64,000 nucleotides of DNA. Source: CAIWHR01 sp963816925 (lineage in GTDB: Bacteria > Pseudomonadota > Gammaproteobacteria > Burkholderiales > Casimicrobiaceae). Positions within the stretch are counted from its first letter, which is position 1. The number at the start of each line of letters is the position of its first letter. The position numbers and the translations under genes were made by a program. The DNA is taken from NCBI GenBank assembly GCA_963816925.1, contig CAWFMY010000045.1:62001-126000 (forward strand), written 5' to 3'. Positions 1 through 9,523 of this stretch are shown piece after piece. Under the pieces are notes generated by a model, which did no database searches, was not told the origin of the DNA, and saw nothing but the letters and a program-made list of their open reading frames with translations.

Positions 1-357
1 AGGGCGCTTGCGCTTGCCGGATTGGCGGCGGCGGCGAATCTGGCCCTCGCGGGGCCGATCCTGGTTTACCGGGAAGGCGCGGCGTTCTGCCCGAAGGATC
101 GTCCGGCCACCGCGCCGCGAATCACCGCGGCCGATGCGGCCGAGAGAGCAAAGGCGCTGATGCCGAAGGAATTCTGCGGGCCCGACGATTGGGTGGACGG
201 CTGCGATTTCGACCCCGAGTTCGCGCTCGATTCGTGGCGCGTCTATGTCCGGCAATGGAAACGGGTCGACGGTCGCAAGCAGTACGAGCCGCGCGAGCAT
301 TCGTTCGTCGTCCTCGACCCCGTCGGCAATTGCCTCGCCAACATTCCCGGAACATGA
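1..357 (+). CDS. C-terminal part of an exported hypothetical protein (5' end outside window)
   Basis: The reading frame is open from base 1, so the gene starts upstream of the window. The first visible residues are an Ala/Leu-rich stretch (RALALAGLAAAANLALAG), which looks like the hydrophobic core of a signal peptide. The mature part is about 95 residues and ends in a Trp/Tyr-rich segment with SWRVYV and HSFVVLDPVG, which suggests a small beta-rich periplasmic protein. Two Cys (AFCPK, GDCDF-like region) could pair. The stop codon overlaps the lolA start as ATGA at 354–357, so the two are probably translationally coupled. I do not recognise the family. ftsK is the usual neighbour of lolA in this group and it is not this gene. 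Confidence 0.6.
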   Translation, partial: RALALAGLAAAANLALAGPILVYREGAAFCPKDRPATAPRITAADAAERAKALMPKEFCGPDDWVDGCDFDPEFALDSWRVYVRQWKRVDGRKQYEPREHSFVVLDPVGNCLANIPGT

Positions 358-972
358 GACCGTTGATCGCTTTCGTCGCGGCACTCGCGCTTTTCGGCAA
401 CCGTGCCGGCGCACGCCGCCGGTCTCGCGCAGCTCAAGGCCTTTGTCGACGGCGCGAAGAGCGGCCGGACCGCATTCCGCCAGTCGGTCCTCGCGAAGGG
501 CGCGCGGGAGCCGCAGGTGAGCACGGGCACGTTCACCTTTGCGCGCCCGGGCCGTTTCCGCTGGTCGTACGAAAAGCCGTTCGAGCAGCTGATCGTGGGC
601 GACGGGACAAAGCTCTGGATCTACGACCGCGATCTCAATCAGGTGATCACGCACCGGCAGGAGGCGGCGCTGGGCCAGAGCCCGGCCGCGCTGCTTTCGG
701 GCGACAACGCGCTCGACCGCAATTTCGAGGTCGTCGACGCCGGCAAGGCCGACGGGCTCGAATTCGTCGATGCCACGCCCCGCGCACCCGAGTCGGGCGT
801 CGAGCGCGTGCGCATCGGCTTTCGCGACAACCTGCCGCGCGTGATGGAGCTGCGCGACACCTTCGGCAACGTGACGACCCTCACGTTCGAATCGTTCGAG
901 CGCAATGTCAAGCTCGATCCGGCGCAATTCGCATTCGTCCCACCGAAGGGCGCGGACGTCGTGGGCAACTAG
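354..972 (+). CDS. lolA: Outer-membrane lipoprotein carrier protein LolA (one frameshift near the signal peptide)
   Basis: LolA is the periplasmic chaperone that takes lipoproteins from LolCDE and hands them to LolB. The mature domain shows the family pattern: AFVDGAKSGRTAFRQ, the GTFTFARPGRFRWSYEKPF strand pair, GDGTKLWIYDRDLNQV, and a C-terminal ELRDTFGNVTTLTF. The natural start is ATG 354, which gives a signal peptide beginning MRPLIAFVAALAL. One extra base near 391–400 (for instance in the TTTT run) breaks the frame before the AHA cleavage site; removing it gives 205 residues. Without the correction the open frame begins only at GTG 403, inside the signal peptide. The TAG stop is followed directly by a repeat element. 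Identification of the family is firm; whether the frameshift is real is open. Confidence 0.85.
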
Positions 973-1107
973 CGGCGTGAGCGGCGGAGAGGGGCCCCGA
1001 GCGCGGGTAGCGCGCAGGGGATCGGAGCAATCGCGAATCGCCGCATGAGGCCGACGCAACGGACGCAACGATTTACCGCTGAGGTGCGGAGGCCGACGGG
1101 CGGGATC
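973..1107 (+). repeat. Dispersed GC-rich intergenic repeat, copy after lolA
   Basis: The lolA stop TAG is followed by CGGCGTGAGCGGCG. Farther in, this stretch shares the cores CGCATGAGGCCGAC (about 1043) and GTGCGGAGGCCGA (about 1085) with the blocks at 6621–7138 (reverse orientation there) and 28565–28830. No coding frame is convincing. It ends at the 3' end of the converging phosphodiesterase gene, so it lies between two gene ends. Confidence 0.7.
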
Positions 1108-2071
1108 ATGGCAGCGGAATTCCCTTGTCCGCAATCACGCGTCGCGCGCGGTCCGGATAGTCGGTGATGAGGCCGTCGACGTTCATGTCGATGAGGTGCG
1201 CCATGTCCCACGGCTCGTTGACGGTCCAGGGCAGCACCGTGAGGCCCAGCGCGTGGGACTCGGCGACGTTGGCGGCGGTCACGTTGCGCCAGAAGGGCGA
1301 CCACGTCGCGCATCCCGCGGCCTTGACCGTGCGGGGCAGAGAGCCGTCGTGGTCGCGGGTGCGGAGGCCGGCAAGCCACGGCGATGGCGCTTCCGCGTCT
1401 CGCTGGACGGTGTCGTTGCCCGCGGTCTCGATGGTGAGGCAGACCGTTTCGATCTCCGGCGCCAGCTTTTTCGCGGCGACGAGCGTGCGCCAATCGAACG
1501 ACTGTATCGTCGTCTCGCTCGCGAGTCCGGCTTTGCGGATCGCATCCACGGTCAGTCGGGCGAACGTCTCGGGATCGACGGTGTCGCCCGAATTGTCGGG
1601 CGTGACCTTGGTCTCGAGGTTGAAGCGCACGGGGCGGCTGTGCGCCTTGGCGAGCGCGAACACTTCGGCCAGCGTCGGAAAATGCTCGCCGTCCTCGTGA
1701 CGCTGCTCGGGAAACTGGCGGGCATACGCGCTTTCCGGGTTGAGGCGCCCGATGTCGTAGCGCTTGAGCTCGTCCTGGGTCAACGTGTGGATCGGCGGCC
1801 CCTTGCCCACGAGCCACTTTCCGTCGGGTGTGCGCACGAGATCGGGATTGAGGTAGGGATCGTGCGATATGACGAGCACGCCATCCTTGGTGATGGCGAG
1901 ATCCATCTCGAGCGTCGTGACGCCGATTGCCAGCGCGAAATCATAGGCAGCCAGCGTGTTCTCCGGGCGCAGCCCGCGGCCACCGCGATGCGCCTCGAGG
2001 TCGAAGGCGCGGGCCGGGACCGCACTTGCCGAGAGAAGCAGCGCGATGGCCCACGCGATGTGCGGCGTCAT
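1106..2071 (-). CDS. Periplasmic glycerophosphodiester phosphodiesterase
   Basis: Hydrolyses glycerophosphodiesters to glycerol-3-phosphate and an alcohol. The 321-residue product begins with a signal peptide (MTPHIAWAIALLLSASAVPARA), then the GDPD TIM-barrel hallmarks: AHRGGRGLRPENTLAA (catalytic His and Arg, with the E of PENT), EMDLAITKDGVLVISHDP (metal-binding Glu/Asp and second His), and the C-terminal TVNEPWDMAHLIDMNVDGLITDYPD. The N-terminal signal makes it GlpQ-like (periplasmic) rather than UgpQ-like. ATG 2071 is chosen because its ATGA overlaps the stop of the upstream dehydrogenase. It is the last gene of a three-gene minus-strand operon with the aldolase and dehydrogenase, which suggests a shared small-molecule scavenging role (inference). 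Confidence 0.88.
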   Translation of the reverse strand: MTPHIAWAIALLLSASAVPARAFDLEAHRGGRGLRPENTLAAYDFALAIGVTTLEMDLAITKDGVLVISHDPYLNPDLVRTPDGKWLVGKGPPIHTLTQDELKRYDIGRLNPESAYARQFPEQRHEDGEHFPTLAEVFALAKAHSRPVRFNLETKVTPDNSGDTVDPETFARLTVDAIRKAGLASETTIQSFDWRTLVAAKKLAPEIETVCLTIETAGNDTVQRDAEAPSPWLAGLRTRDHDGSLPRTVKAAGCATWSPFWRNVTAANVAESHALGLTVLPWTVNEPWDMAHLIDMNVDGLITDYPDRARRVIADKGIPLP

Positions 2072-3096
2072 CGCGACAGCCAGTCCCGCACTCGTGGATG
2101 GTCGAGCGCCGTCCGATCGACGACGAATTCGGGAACCCGCCGGTCGAGCAGGTCGACGATGCTCGCGAGGCCCGTCGAGGCCATGTTGTGGAAGCATTCG
2201 TCGGTCCAGCAAAGCGAATGCGGCGCGAGGATCACGTTGTCCATCGCGAGCAGCGGATTGTCGGGCGCGACGGGCTCCTGCTCGAACACGTCCAGGCCAG
2301 CGCCCGCGATGCGGCCGGTGCGTAGCGTTTCGATCAACGCCGCCTCGTCGACGACCGGCCCGCGCGCGACGTTGATGAAATGGGCGGTTCGCTTCATCAA
2401 TCCGAACTCGCGAGCGCCCATGAGATGCCGGGTGGCGTCGTCGAGGAGGCAGCAAGTCACCACGAAGTCGGATCCCGCGAGCAGCGTGTCGAGGCCGACT
2501 TTGCGCGCGCCGAGGTAATCCAGTTCGATCGAATTGACATACGGATCCGCGGCGAGGCGTTTCATGCCGAATGCGCCCGCCATCCGCAGCAGCTCCTTGC
2601 CGATGCGCCCGGCGCCGACGACGCCCAGCGTCCTCCCGGTGAGTCCGGTCCCCATGTGATCCATGCGCTCGTGCCACCGGCCGGTGCGCGTGAGCCGGTC
2701 CTTCAGCATCAGCTTGCCGGCCAGAGCGAGGATGAACGTGAGCGCGATCGTCGCGACCGGACGCGGCATCGAGCTCGGCGTATGGGTGACGACGACGCCG
2801 GCGCGCGTCATCGCCGCGACGTCGACGGAGTCGTAGCCGACGCCATGGCGCGCGACGACCCGGAGCCGGCAGTCCGCCCGCGCCACGGCTGCCGCGGGAA
2901 CGCGCGGCGTGTTCACGTACAGCGCGTCGTACTGCGCGGCATGGTCGGCCGTGATCACCGGCACCACCGCCGGCAGGTAGTCCCAGTCGAGGTCCGGAGC
3001 GTCGTCGAGAAGGGCGAGCGCGGCGGGACCGAACGCCGGCTCACCGCGCGAATCCAGGATGTCGCGGGTCAGTCCGACCCGGAATCTCTTCGCCAT
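2068..3096 (-). CDS. D-isomer-specific 2-hydroxyacid dehydrogenase (NAD-binding)
   Basis: A 342-residue member of the D-2-hydroxyacid dehydrogenase family, which interconverts 2-hydroxy and 2-oxo acids with NAD(P). Seen are the Rossmann motif GVVGAGRIG around residue 158, then the catalytic triad regions in order: NVARGPVVDEAAL (Arg), GLDVFEQEPV (Glu) and LAPHSLCW (His). The N-terminal half is the usual substrate lobe. Substrate cannot be told from sequence; phosphoglycerate dehydrogenase is unlikely because there is no ACT domain. The stop overlaps the start of the phosphodiesterase gene by 4 bp and the aldolase gene ends 7 bp upstream, so the three are one operon. The aldolase would make a 2-oxo acid that this enzyme could reduce (inference). 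Confidence 0.88.
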   Translation of the reverse strand: MAKRFRVGLTRDILDSRGEPAFGPAALALLDDAPDLDWDYLPAVVPVITADHAAQYDALYVNTPRVPAAAVARADCRLRVVARHGVGYDSVDVAAMTRAGVVVTHTPSSMPRPVATIALTFILALAGKLMLKDRLTRTGRWHERMDHMGTGLTGRTLGVVGAGRIGKELLRMAGAFGMKRLAADPYVNSIELDYLGARKVGLDTLLAGSDFVVTCCLLDDATRHLMGAREFGLMKRTAHFINVARGPVVDEAALIETLRTGRIAGAGLDVFEQEPVAPDNPLLAMDNVILAPHSLCWTDECFHNMASTGLASIVDLLDRRVPEFVVDRTALDHPRVRDWLSR

Positions 3097-3102
3097 GGTG
3101 AA

Positions 3103-3891
3103 TCAGGCTTTCGGCTTGACCGCCTGGCGCAAAACGTGGAGCCCGTGCGCGAGCGCGCCCTGCAACATGAGCTGGTCGATGCCGTAGGCCATCAGCCGGA
3201 ATCCCTTCGGGCCATAGTCGCGCGCCCAGTCGTCGTCCATGGCGAGAAGCGCGGCCGCCTTGCCGTGCGCCTCGCAGGCGGCGACGATGCGATCGATGGC
3301 CGCGAGAAACGTGGGATGCTTGAATTGCCCGGGAATGCCAAGGAAGTTGCTGAGGTCCATCTGGCCCAGCCACAGCGCATCCACGCCGGGCACGGCGGCA
3401 ATGGCTTCGACGTTGGCCAGACCCTCGGCCGTCTCGATCTGCGGGATCACCATCGTGCGGTCGTGCAGCGCGGCCATCTTGGCCACGACGTCGCCGCCCT
3501 GAAAATCGTCGTGCGCAAAGCCGAACGCCGCGCCGCGGCGCCCGACCGGGGGATAGCGCGTGCAGGATACGATGTGCCGCGCCTCGTCGGCCGTGCCGAC
3601 CATCGGCACCATCACGCCGAACGCGCCCACGTCGAGCGCCCGGGCGATGAAGTCGTACTCGCCGCGCGGCACGCGGACCATCGGCACGATACCGAGGCCG
3701 CGACACAGCGCGAACTGGTTTTTCAGCGTCTCGAACCCGAGTCCCGTGTGCTCCATGTCGAAGAGCACATAGTCGGCGCCGGCGTTCTTGCAGATCTGCG
3801 GCAGCCCCGGCGAGAAGCATTCGAAGATCATCGCGCCGAAAGCGGTGCCGCCGGCGGCGAGCGTGCGTTTGACCGGATTGTCGCGGATCAT
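3103..3891 (-). CDS. HpcH/HpaI family aldolase
   Basis: A 262-residue class II pyruvate aldolase of the HpcH/HpaI type (4-hydroxy-2-oxo-heptanedioate or 2-keto-3-deoxy-sugar acid cleavage). Visible are FDMEHTGLGFETLKN (catalytic His region), the RVPRGEYDFIARALDVGAFGVMVPMV barrel segment with its conserved Arg, and the metal-binding pair PQIETAEGLANVEAIAAVPGVDALWLGQMDLS (Glu and Asp). It is the first gene of the minus-strand operon and diverges from rarA; the two starts are 87 bp apart, so this gap holds promoters for both. The true substrate is unknown. The operon separates lolA from rarA–serS, genes that are adjacent in many betaproteobacteria. Confidence 0.88.
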   Translation of the reverse strand: MIRDNPVKRTLAAGGTAFGAMIFECFSPGLPQICKNAGADYVLFDMEHTGLGFETLKNQFALCRGLGIVPMVRVPRGEYDFIARALDVGAFGVMVPMVGTADEARHIVSCTRYPPVGRRGAAFGFAHDDFQGGDVVAKMAALHDRTMVIPQIETAEGLANVEAIAAVPGVDALWLGQMDLSNFLGIPGQFKHPTFLAAIDRIVAACEAHGKAAALLAMDDDWARDYGPKGFRLMAYGIDQLMLQGALAHGLHVLRQAVKPKA

Positions 3892-3953
3892 GTCGGACTC
3901 GGTGGATGCATCGTCGAGGGAAGCGCGTATGCGTGATCGTCCCGGAAATGCCG

Positions 3954-3959
3954 GATAAT
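3954..3959 (+). promoter_or_regulatory. Candidate -10 element of rarA
   Basis: GATAAT lies 18 bases before the chosen rarA ATG (3978). Transcription would start near 3966, leaving a leader of about 12 nt without a clear ribosome-binding site. No good -35 box is visible, so this is weak. Confidence 0.35.
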
Positions 3960-3977
3960 CGAATGCCTCCGCGAATC

Positions 3978-5294
3978 ATGACCGATCTCTTCACTCCCGC
4001 CAACCCTGCCGCGCCGCTCGCCGAGCGGCTGCGCCCGAAGACGATTGCCGAGGTGATCGGACAGCGGCATCTCCTCGCGCCCGGCAAGCCGCTCGCCGTC
4101 GCCTTCGCGGCGGGAAAGCCGCATTCGATGATCCTCTGGGGACCGCCGGGCGTCGGCAAGACCACCATCGCGCGCCTGATGGCGGACGCCTTCAACGCGG
4201 AGTTCATCGCGCTGTCCGCGGTGCTGTCGGGCGTCAAGGACATTCGCGACGCGGTTGCGCGCGCGGAGGCGATCCTCGCGCAATCGGGACGGCATACGAT
4301 CCTGTTCGTCGACGAGGTGCACCGGTTCAACAAGGGCCAGCAGGACGCGTTTCTCCCGTTTGTCGAGCAGGGGCTCGTGACCTTCATCGGCGCGACGACG
4401 GAAAACCCGTCGTTCGAGGTCAACGGCGCGCTCCTGTCGCGCGCCGCGGTGTACGTGCTGGAGCCGCTGTCGGCGGAGGAACTGGGGCAGCTGCTCGACC
4501 GGGCGCTTGCCGTGGCCGCGCCGGGTCTTGCTCTCGAGTCCGCCGCCCGCGAGGCGCTGGTCGCCTACGCCGATGGCGATGGCCGCCGCGTCATCAATCT
4601 CGTCGAGTACCTGGCGACCGCCGCGGGCGAGGGCCGCAAGACGCCCGTCGACGTCGCGTTCGTCGAAGCGACCATCGCGCGGAGCCTCCGCCGCTTCGAC
4701 AAGGGCGGCGAGGCGTTCTACGACCAGATTTCGGCGCTGCACAAGTCGGTGCGCGGCTCGAACCCCGACGCGGCGCTCTACTGGATGTGCCGGATGCTCG
4801 ACGGCGGCGCCGATCCGCTCTACGTCGGCCGCCGGATGATCCGGATGGCGAGCGAGGACATCGGCCTCGCCGACCCGCGCGCCCTGTCGCTCACGCTGTC
4901 CGCGGTCGAAACCTACGAGCGGCTGGGCTCGCCCGAGGGCGAACTGGCGCTCGCCGAGGCCATCGTCTACCTCGCCGTCGCGCCCAAGTCGAACGCGGTT
5001 TACGCGGCGTATGGCGCCGCGCGTGCGTTCATCAAGGAGGACGGCTCGCGGCCGGTGCCGCTGCGCCTGCGCAACGCGCCGACGAAGCTGATGAAAGAGC
5101 TCGACTATGGCAAAGGATATCGCTACGCGCACGACGAGGACGATGCCTACGCGGCAGGCGAGCGCTACTTTCCCGACAACATGCAGGACGTGTCGTGGTA
5201 CGAGCCCACGGATCGTGGACTGGAGGCGAAGATCCGCGACAAGCTCGAAACGCTGCGCGCGAAGGATCGCAAGACGCGAGATGGAAGTTCGTAG
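3978..5294 (+). CDS. rarA: Replication-associated recombination protein A (RarA/MgsA), AAA+ ATPase
   Basis: Clamp-loader-like ATPase that acts at stalled replication forks. The 438-residue product has Walker A GPPGVGKT at residues 55–62, Walker B FVDEVHRF around 110–117, sensor 1 GATTENPSFEVN, and the C-terminal tetramerisation part with GGEAFYDQISALHKSVRGS and MIRMASEDIGLADP typical of RarA. The N-terminal LAERLRPKTIAEVIGQ is also diagnostic. ATG 3978 (MTDLFTPANP) is preferred over the in-frame ATG 3963 because it matches the usual N-terminus. Followed by serS after 25 bp, the usual order in this group. Confidence 0.95.
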   Translation: MTDLFTPANPAAPLAERLRPKTIAEVIGQRHLLAPGKPLAVAFAAGKPHSMILWGPPGVGKTTIARLMADAFNAEFIALSAVLSGVKDIRDAVARAEAILAQSGRHTILFVDEVHRFNKGQQDAFLPFVEQGLVTFIGATTENPSFEVNGALLSRAAVYVLEPLSAEELGQLLDRALAVAAPGLALESAAREALVAYADGDGRRVINLVEYLATAAGEGRKTPVDVAFVEATIARSLRRFDKGGEAFYDQISALHKSVRGSNPDAALYWMCRMLDGGADPLYVGRRMIRMASEDIGLADPRALSLTLSAVETYERLGSPEGELALAEAIVYLAVAPKSNAVYAAYGAARAFIKEDGSRPVPLRLRNAPTKLMKELDYGKGYRYAHDEDDAYAAGERYFPDNMQDVSWYEPTDRGLEAKIRDKLETLRAKDRKTRDGSS

Positions 5295-5304
5295 CGAGCG
5301 CATT

Positions 5305-5313
5305 TGCTAAAAT
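5305..5313 (+). promoter_or_regulatory. Extended -10 promoter element of serS
   Basis: TGCTAAAAT is an extended -10 motif ending only 6 bases before the serS ATG at 5320. A transcript from it would begin at or next to the start codon, and no Shine–Dalgarno sequence lies before the ATG. serS can also be read from the upstream rarA transcript. Confidence 0.5.
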
Positions 5314-5319
5314 CCGGCG

Positions 5320-6618
<1,299 letters not shown>

Positions 6619-6620
6619 CC

Positions 6621-7138
6621 GGCCCGGCGCGCGCTCGCGCCTCGGCCTCCGCATCGCAGAATGTCGCTGCGCCTGGGTCGGCCAGCGCGATGGTCGGCCT
6701 GCGCGAGGATCCGGGCGGCTCGCGCTCGTGTCGCAATCCGCGCCTTTGCGCAGACTCCTGCCGCTCTGCCTTCGGCCGAGGCCCCGGCGCGCCGCTCGCG
6801 CCTCGGCCTCACGCGTTGACGTGCGCCGTTTGCGGCAGCGTCGACCGCGTAGGCGCGTACTTACCTTCCGCGGGGCCCCGGCGCGCCGCTCGCGCCGCGG
6901 CCTCCGCACCGCAGAATTGAAGCGCTGCGCCTGTTGGGTCGGCCTCATGCGTCGACTCGCGTTTGCGCGCTCCCCCTTGCCTTCGCGCCGGAGGCCGCGG
7001 CGCGCCGCTCGCGCCTCGGCCTCCCGCACCGCAGAATTGAAGCGCTGCGCCTCTTGGGTCGGCCTCAGCGTCGACTCGCGTTTGCGCGCTCCCCCTTGCC
7101 TTCGGCCCGGGGCCTCGGCGCGCCGCTCGCGCCGCTAG
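6621..7138 (-). repeat. Block of dispersed GC-rich repeat: two near-identical ~120 bp tandem copies plus degenerate flanking copies
   Basis: There is no gene between serS and the monooxygenase. Two close copies occupy about 6872–6991 and 6992–7110, period 120 bp; each contains CGCACCGCAGAATTGAAGCG, a TTGGGTCGGCCTCA core, and GCGCTCCCCCTTGCCTTCG. Degenerate copies precede them at about 6621–6690 and 6779–6870, and a partial unit follows at 7111–7138. Read on the minus strand, the block begins at the TAG stop of the monooxygenase as TAGCGGCGCGAGCGGCG, the same junction seen at the ends of lolA and rpmF. Long open frames across it are a by-product of GC content. Confidence 0.85.
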
Positions 7139-8333
7139 TCGAGGCACTTCTCGACTGTCCAGCCGTAGAGCCATTCGAGCGCGTCGTAGAAGCGCTCGGG
7201 CGGCCGACCGGCCCACATCGAGTTGCGGACCAGCCGCTCGACGCCCTTGGCGTGATAGATCCGCCCCATTTCGCGTGCGGAAATGATGAGGCGCGCGCCG
7301 CGCACGACGCGTTTGGATTCGTAGAGGCGGAACGCCGGCGCGAGTTCGCCGTCGCACGCGCGCAGCGACTCGCGCAGCGTCACGGCGTCCTCGAGCGCGA
7401 TGCACGCGCCCTGGGCCATGTACTGCAGCATCGGATGCGCGGCGTCGCCCAGCAGCGTCGCCCGGCCTTCGCCCCAGCGCTCGACCGGATCGCGGTCGGC
7501 GGTCGACCAGCGCTTCCACGATGTCGGCTTGTCGAGCAGCTGGCGCGGCCGGTCGCAGATCTCGGTGAAGTACGACATGACCTCGTCGCGCGAGCCTTCG
7601 CGCACGCCCCATTCCTCCTGCTGCCGGCTGTGAAACGTGACCACGATGTTGTACTGCTCGCCGCCGCGCAACGGGTAGTGGACGAGATGACAATTCGGCC
7701 CGACCCAGATCGCCGCGGCGTTCCAGCGCAGGTCGGCCGGCATGTCCGCGTGCGGGACGAGCGCGCGATAGACGACGTGTCCCGACACGCGGTGCCCGTC
7801 GCCGATGAGATGCTGCCGGACGACCGAATGCACGCCGTCGCAGCCCACGACGGCCGCGCCCTCGTGGATGCCGCCGGCTGCATCGACGAGGCGCACGCCG
7901 GCATCGTCGACGTCCAATCGGACGATGCGCGAGGACGTGTGGATGCGGATTCCGCGGCGAGCTGGACTTCTTCGTAGATCGACTGGTGGATGTCGGCGCG
8001 GTGGATCACCGCGTAGGGATTGTCGAAGCGGCGACGGAAGGCGTCGCCGACCGGAATGCGCGCGACCTCGCCGCCGTCGATCGCGTCCATCATGACGAGC
8101 TCGTCGGTGAAGACGGCGCGGCGCCGGGCGCGCTCGCCGACGCCGAGCGCATCCATGGCCGCGAAGCCGTTGGGGCCGAGCTGCAGTCCGGCGCCGATCT
8201 CGCCGATCTCCGCCGATTGCTCGAATACCTCGACCGCGAACCCTTGCTGGCTCAGCGCGAGCGCAGCGGCCATGCCGCCGATGCCGCCGCCGACGACGAG
8301 CACCGGCGGCGATCGGACGGGGATGCCGCTCAT
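7135..8333 (-). CDS. 3-hydroxybenzoate 6-monooxygenase (FAD-dependent; one frameshift)
   Basis: Hydroxylates 3-hydroxybenzoate to gentisate using NADH and FAD. The N-terminus has VLVVGGGIGGMAAALALSQ (FAD-binding GxGxxG), then EIGEIGAGLQLGPNGFAAMDALG and TDELVMMDAIDGGEVARIPVGDAF, which resemble known 3-hydroxybenzoate 6-hydroxylases closely. The C-terminal half has the GD motif LLGDAAHPMLQYMAQGACIALEDA. One base is missing near 7950 (between QLAAES and the next frame); restoring it gives 399 residues, the family length. It is immediately downstream of the gentisate dioxygenase gene on the same strand (13 bp), so the two catalyse consecutive steps. Other class A monooxygenases (salicylate hydroxylase) are the alternative. 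Confidence 0.8.
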
Positions 8334-8346
8334 CGTCGGCTTCGCG

Positions 8347-9382
8347 TCAACGCAGCTCGTAGACGCCGAGCTTGCGCTGCAGCGGCGATTCGTCGGCCAT
8401 GACGAGATAGGCCGGGGCGCGAGCCGACCGGTTCGCCAGTGCGCACCGTCGCGAGTCCCGGCGCGCAGAACGTGTCGGCATGCTCGAACGCGATCGCCGT
8501 GTCGTTCACCTGCGCGTCGCCCGCTGCCCTCGACCGCATGGAACACGCGCGCCGCCGAGCACGCGGGGCAGCGCGATCTCCTCGCCGGGACGCAGCAGCA
8601 GCGCCGCGAACGCGATCGTGTTGAGGCAGTCGCCGCCGGTTTCCGGATTCACGTAGGCGAGCTGCACCGGCGTGCCCGGGCGCACAACGGCCGGCATACG
8701 CCTGCAGCGCGTCGCGCGTGCGCCGCCATTCGTAGCGCAGCAGCGGATACGCGCCCTGCGCGCGCCGGCCGTGCACGAGCGGCGTCAGTCCGCCCGCGCC
8801 GTAGGCGAATTTCGGCGGATGCGCCGTCTGCGCGGCGCCCCTCGATCGACGTACGACACGTCGAGATAGACCATCAGCGGCAGGTCGAGCACGTCGAGCC
8901 ACATCACCGGGACCTTGCCTTCGTGCCGATGCTCGTGCCACTGGCCGGTGGGCGTGAGGATCAGGTCGCCCGGCTCCATCGCGCAGGACTCGCCGTCGAC
9001 CAGCGTCACCGCGCCTTCGCCCTCGACGACGATGCGCGCGGCGTTCGGCGTGTGCCGATGACTGGGCGCGGTCTCGCCCGGGAGCACCAGCTGCATGCCG
9101 AGGTAGATCGTCGCCGACGCCTGCAGGTTGTCGAGCCCGCGACCGGGGTTGGCGAGCACCAGCACGCGCCGCTCCGCCTTTTCCATCGGCGTGAGCTCGC
9201 CCGCGCGCAGCAGCAGCGGCCGGATCGCGGTCCAGCGCCAGTGCGCGGGCAGCGTGCTCGTGCGCGGCGCCTGCGGCGGCAGGAGCGCGCGCAGGCTGGG
9301 CCAGAGCGGCACGAGGTTGGCGCCGGTGAGCGCCGCGACGTAATCGCGCGGGCAGCTCGTCGAGGGTGCCCAGGGCTTTCAT
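8347..9382 (-). CDS. Gentisate 1,2-dioxygenase, cupin family (about six frameshifts)
   Basis: Cleaves gentisate to maleylpyruvate with Fe(II). Readable fragments in order are MKALGTLDELP, then VPLWPSLRALLPPQAP; the first cupin with HRHTPNAARIVVEGEGAVTLVDGE (metal HxH) and WHEHRHEG; HPPKFAYGAGGLTPLV; RPGTPVQLAYVNPETGGDCLNTIAFAA; a second cupin strand VFHAVEGSG; and the C-terminus APAYLVMADESPLQRKLGVYELR. Five single extra bases and one missing base separate them. Correcting these gives 343 residues, right for the family. Because every fragment is conserved, sequencing error is more likely than gene decay. It diverges from the binding-protein gene at 9524 with about 140 bp for a shared control region. 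Ring-cleavage follow-up genes (maleylpyruvate isomerase, fumarylpyruvate hydrolase) are not in this window. Confidence 0.78.
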
Positions 9383-9523
9383 GCGAGTCTCCTGCGAGTT
9401 GCCTTGCGGCTCGGGATGCCGCGAATGTACTATTTCGTCTCCATTCACTCAATATGAGTGCGTACGCGCGACGCGCTCACGCGTGCCGTCCGGCGCGTCA
9501 AATCCGTCTACGAGGAGCCTGTC

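Noticed and set aside
6872..7110. Tandem repeats considered as CRISPR
   Set aside because: Units are ~120 bp, contiguous and without unique spacers; no cas genes are present.
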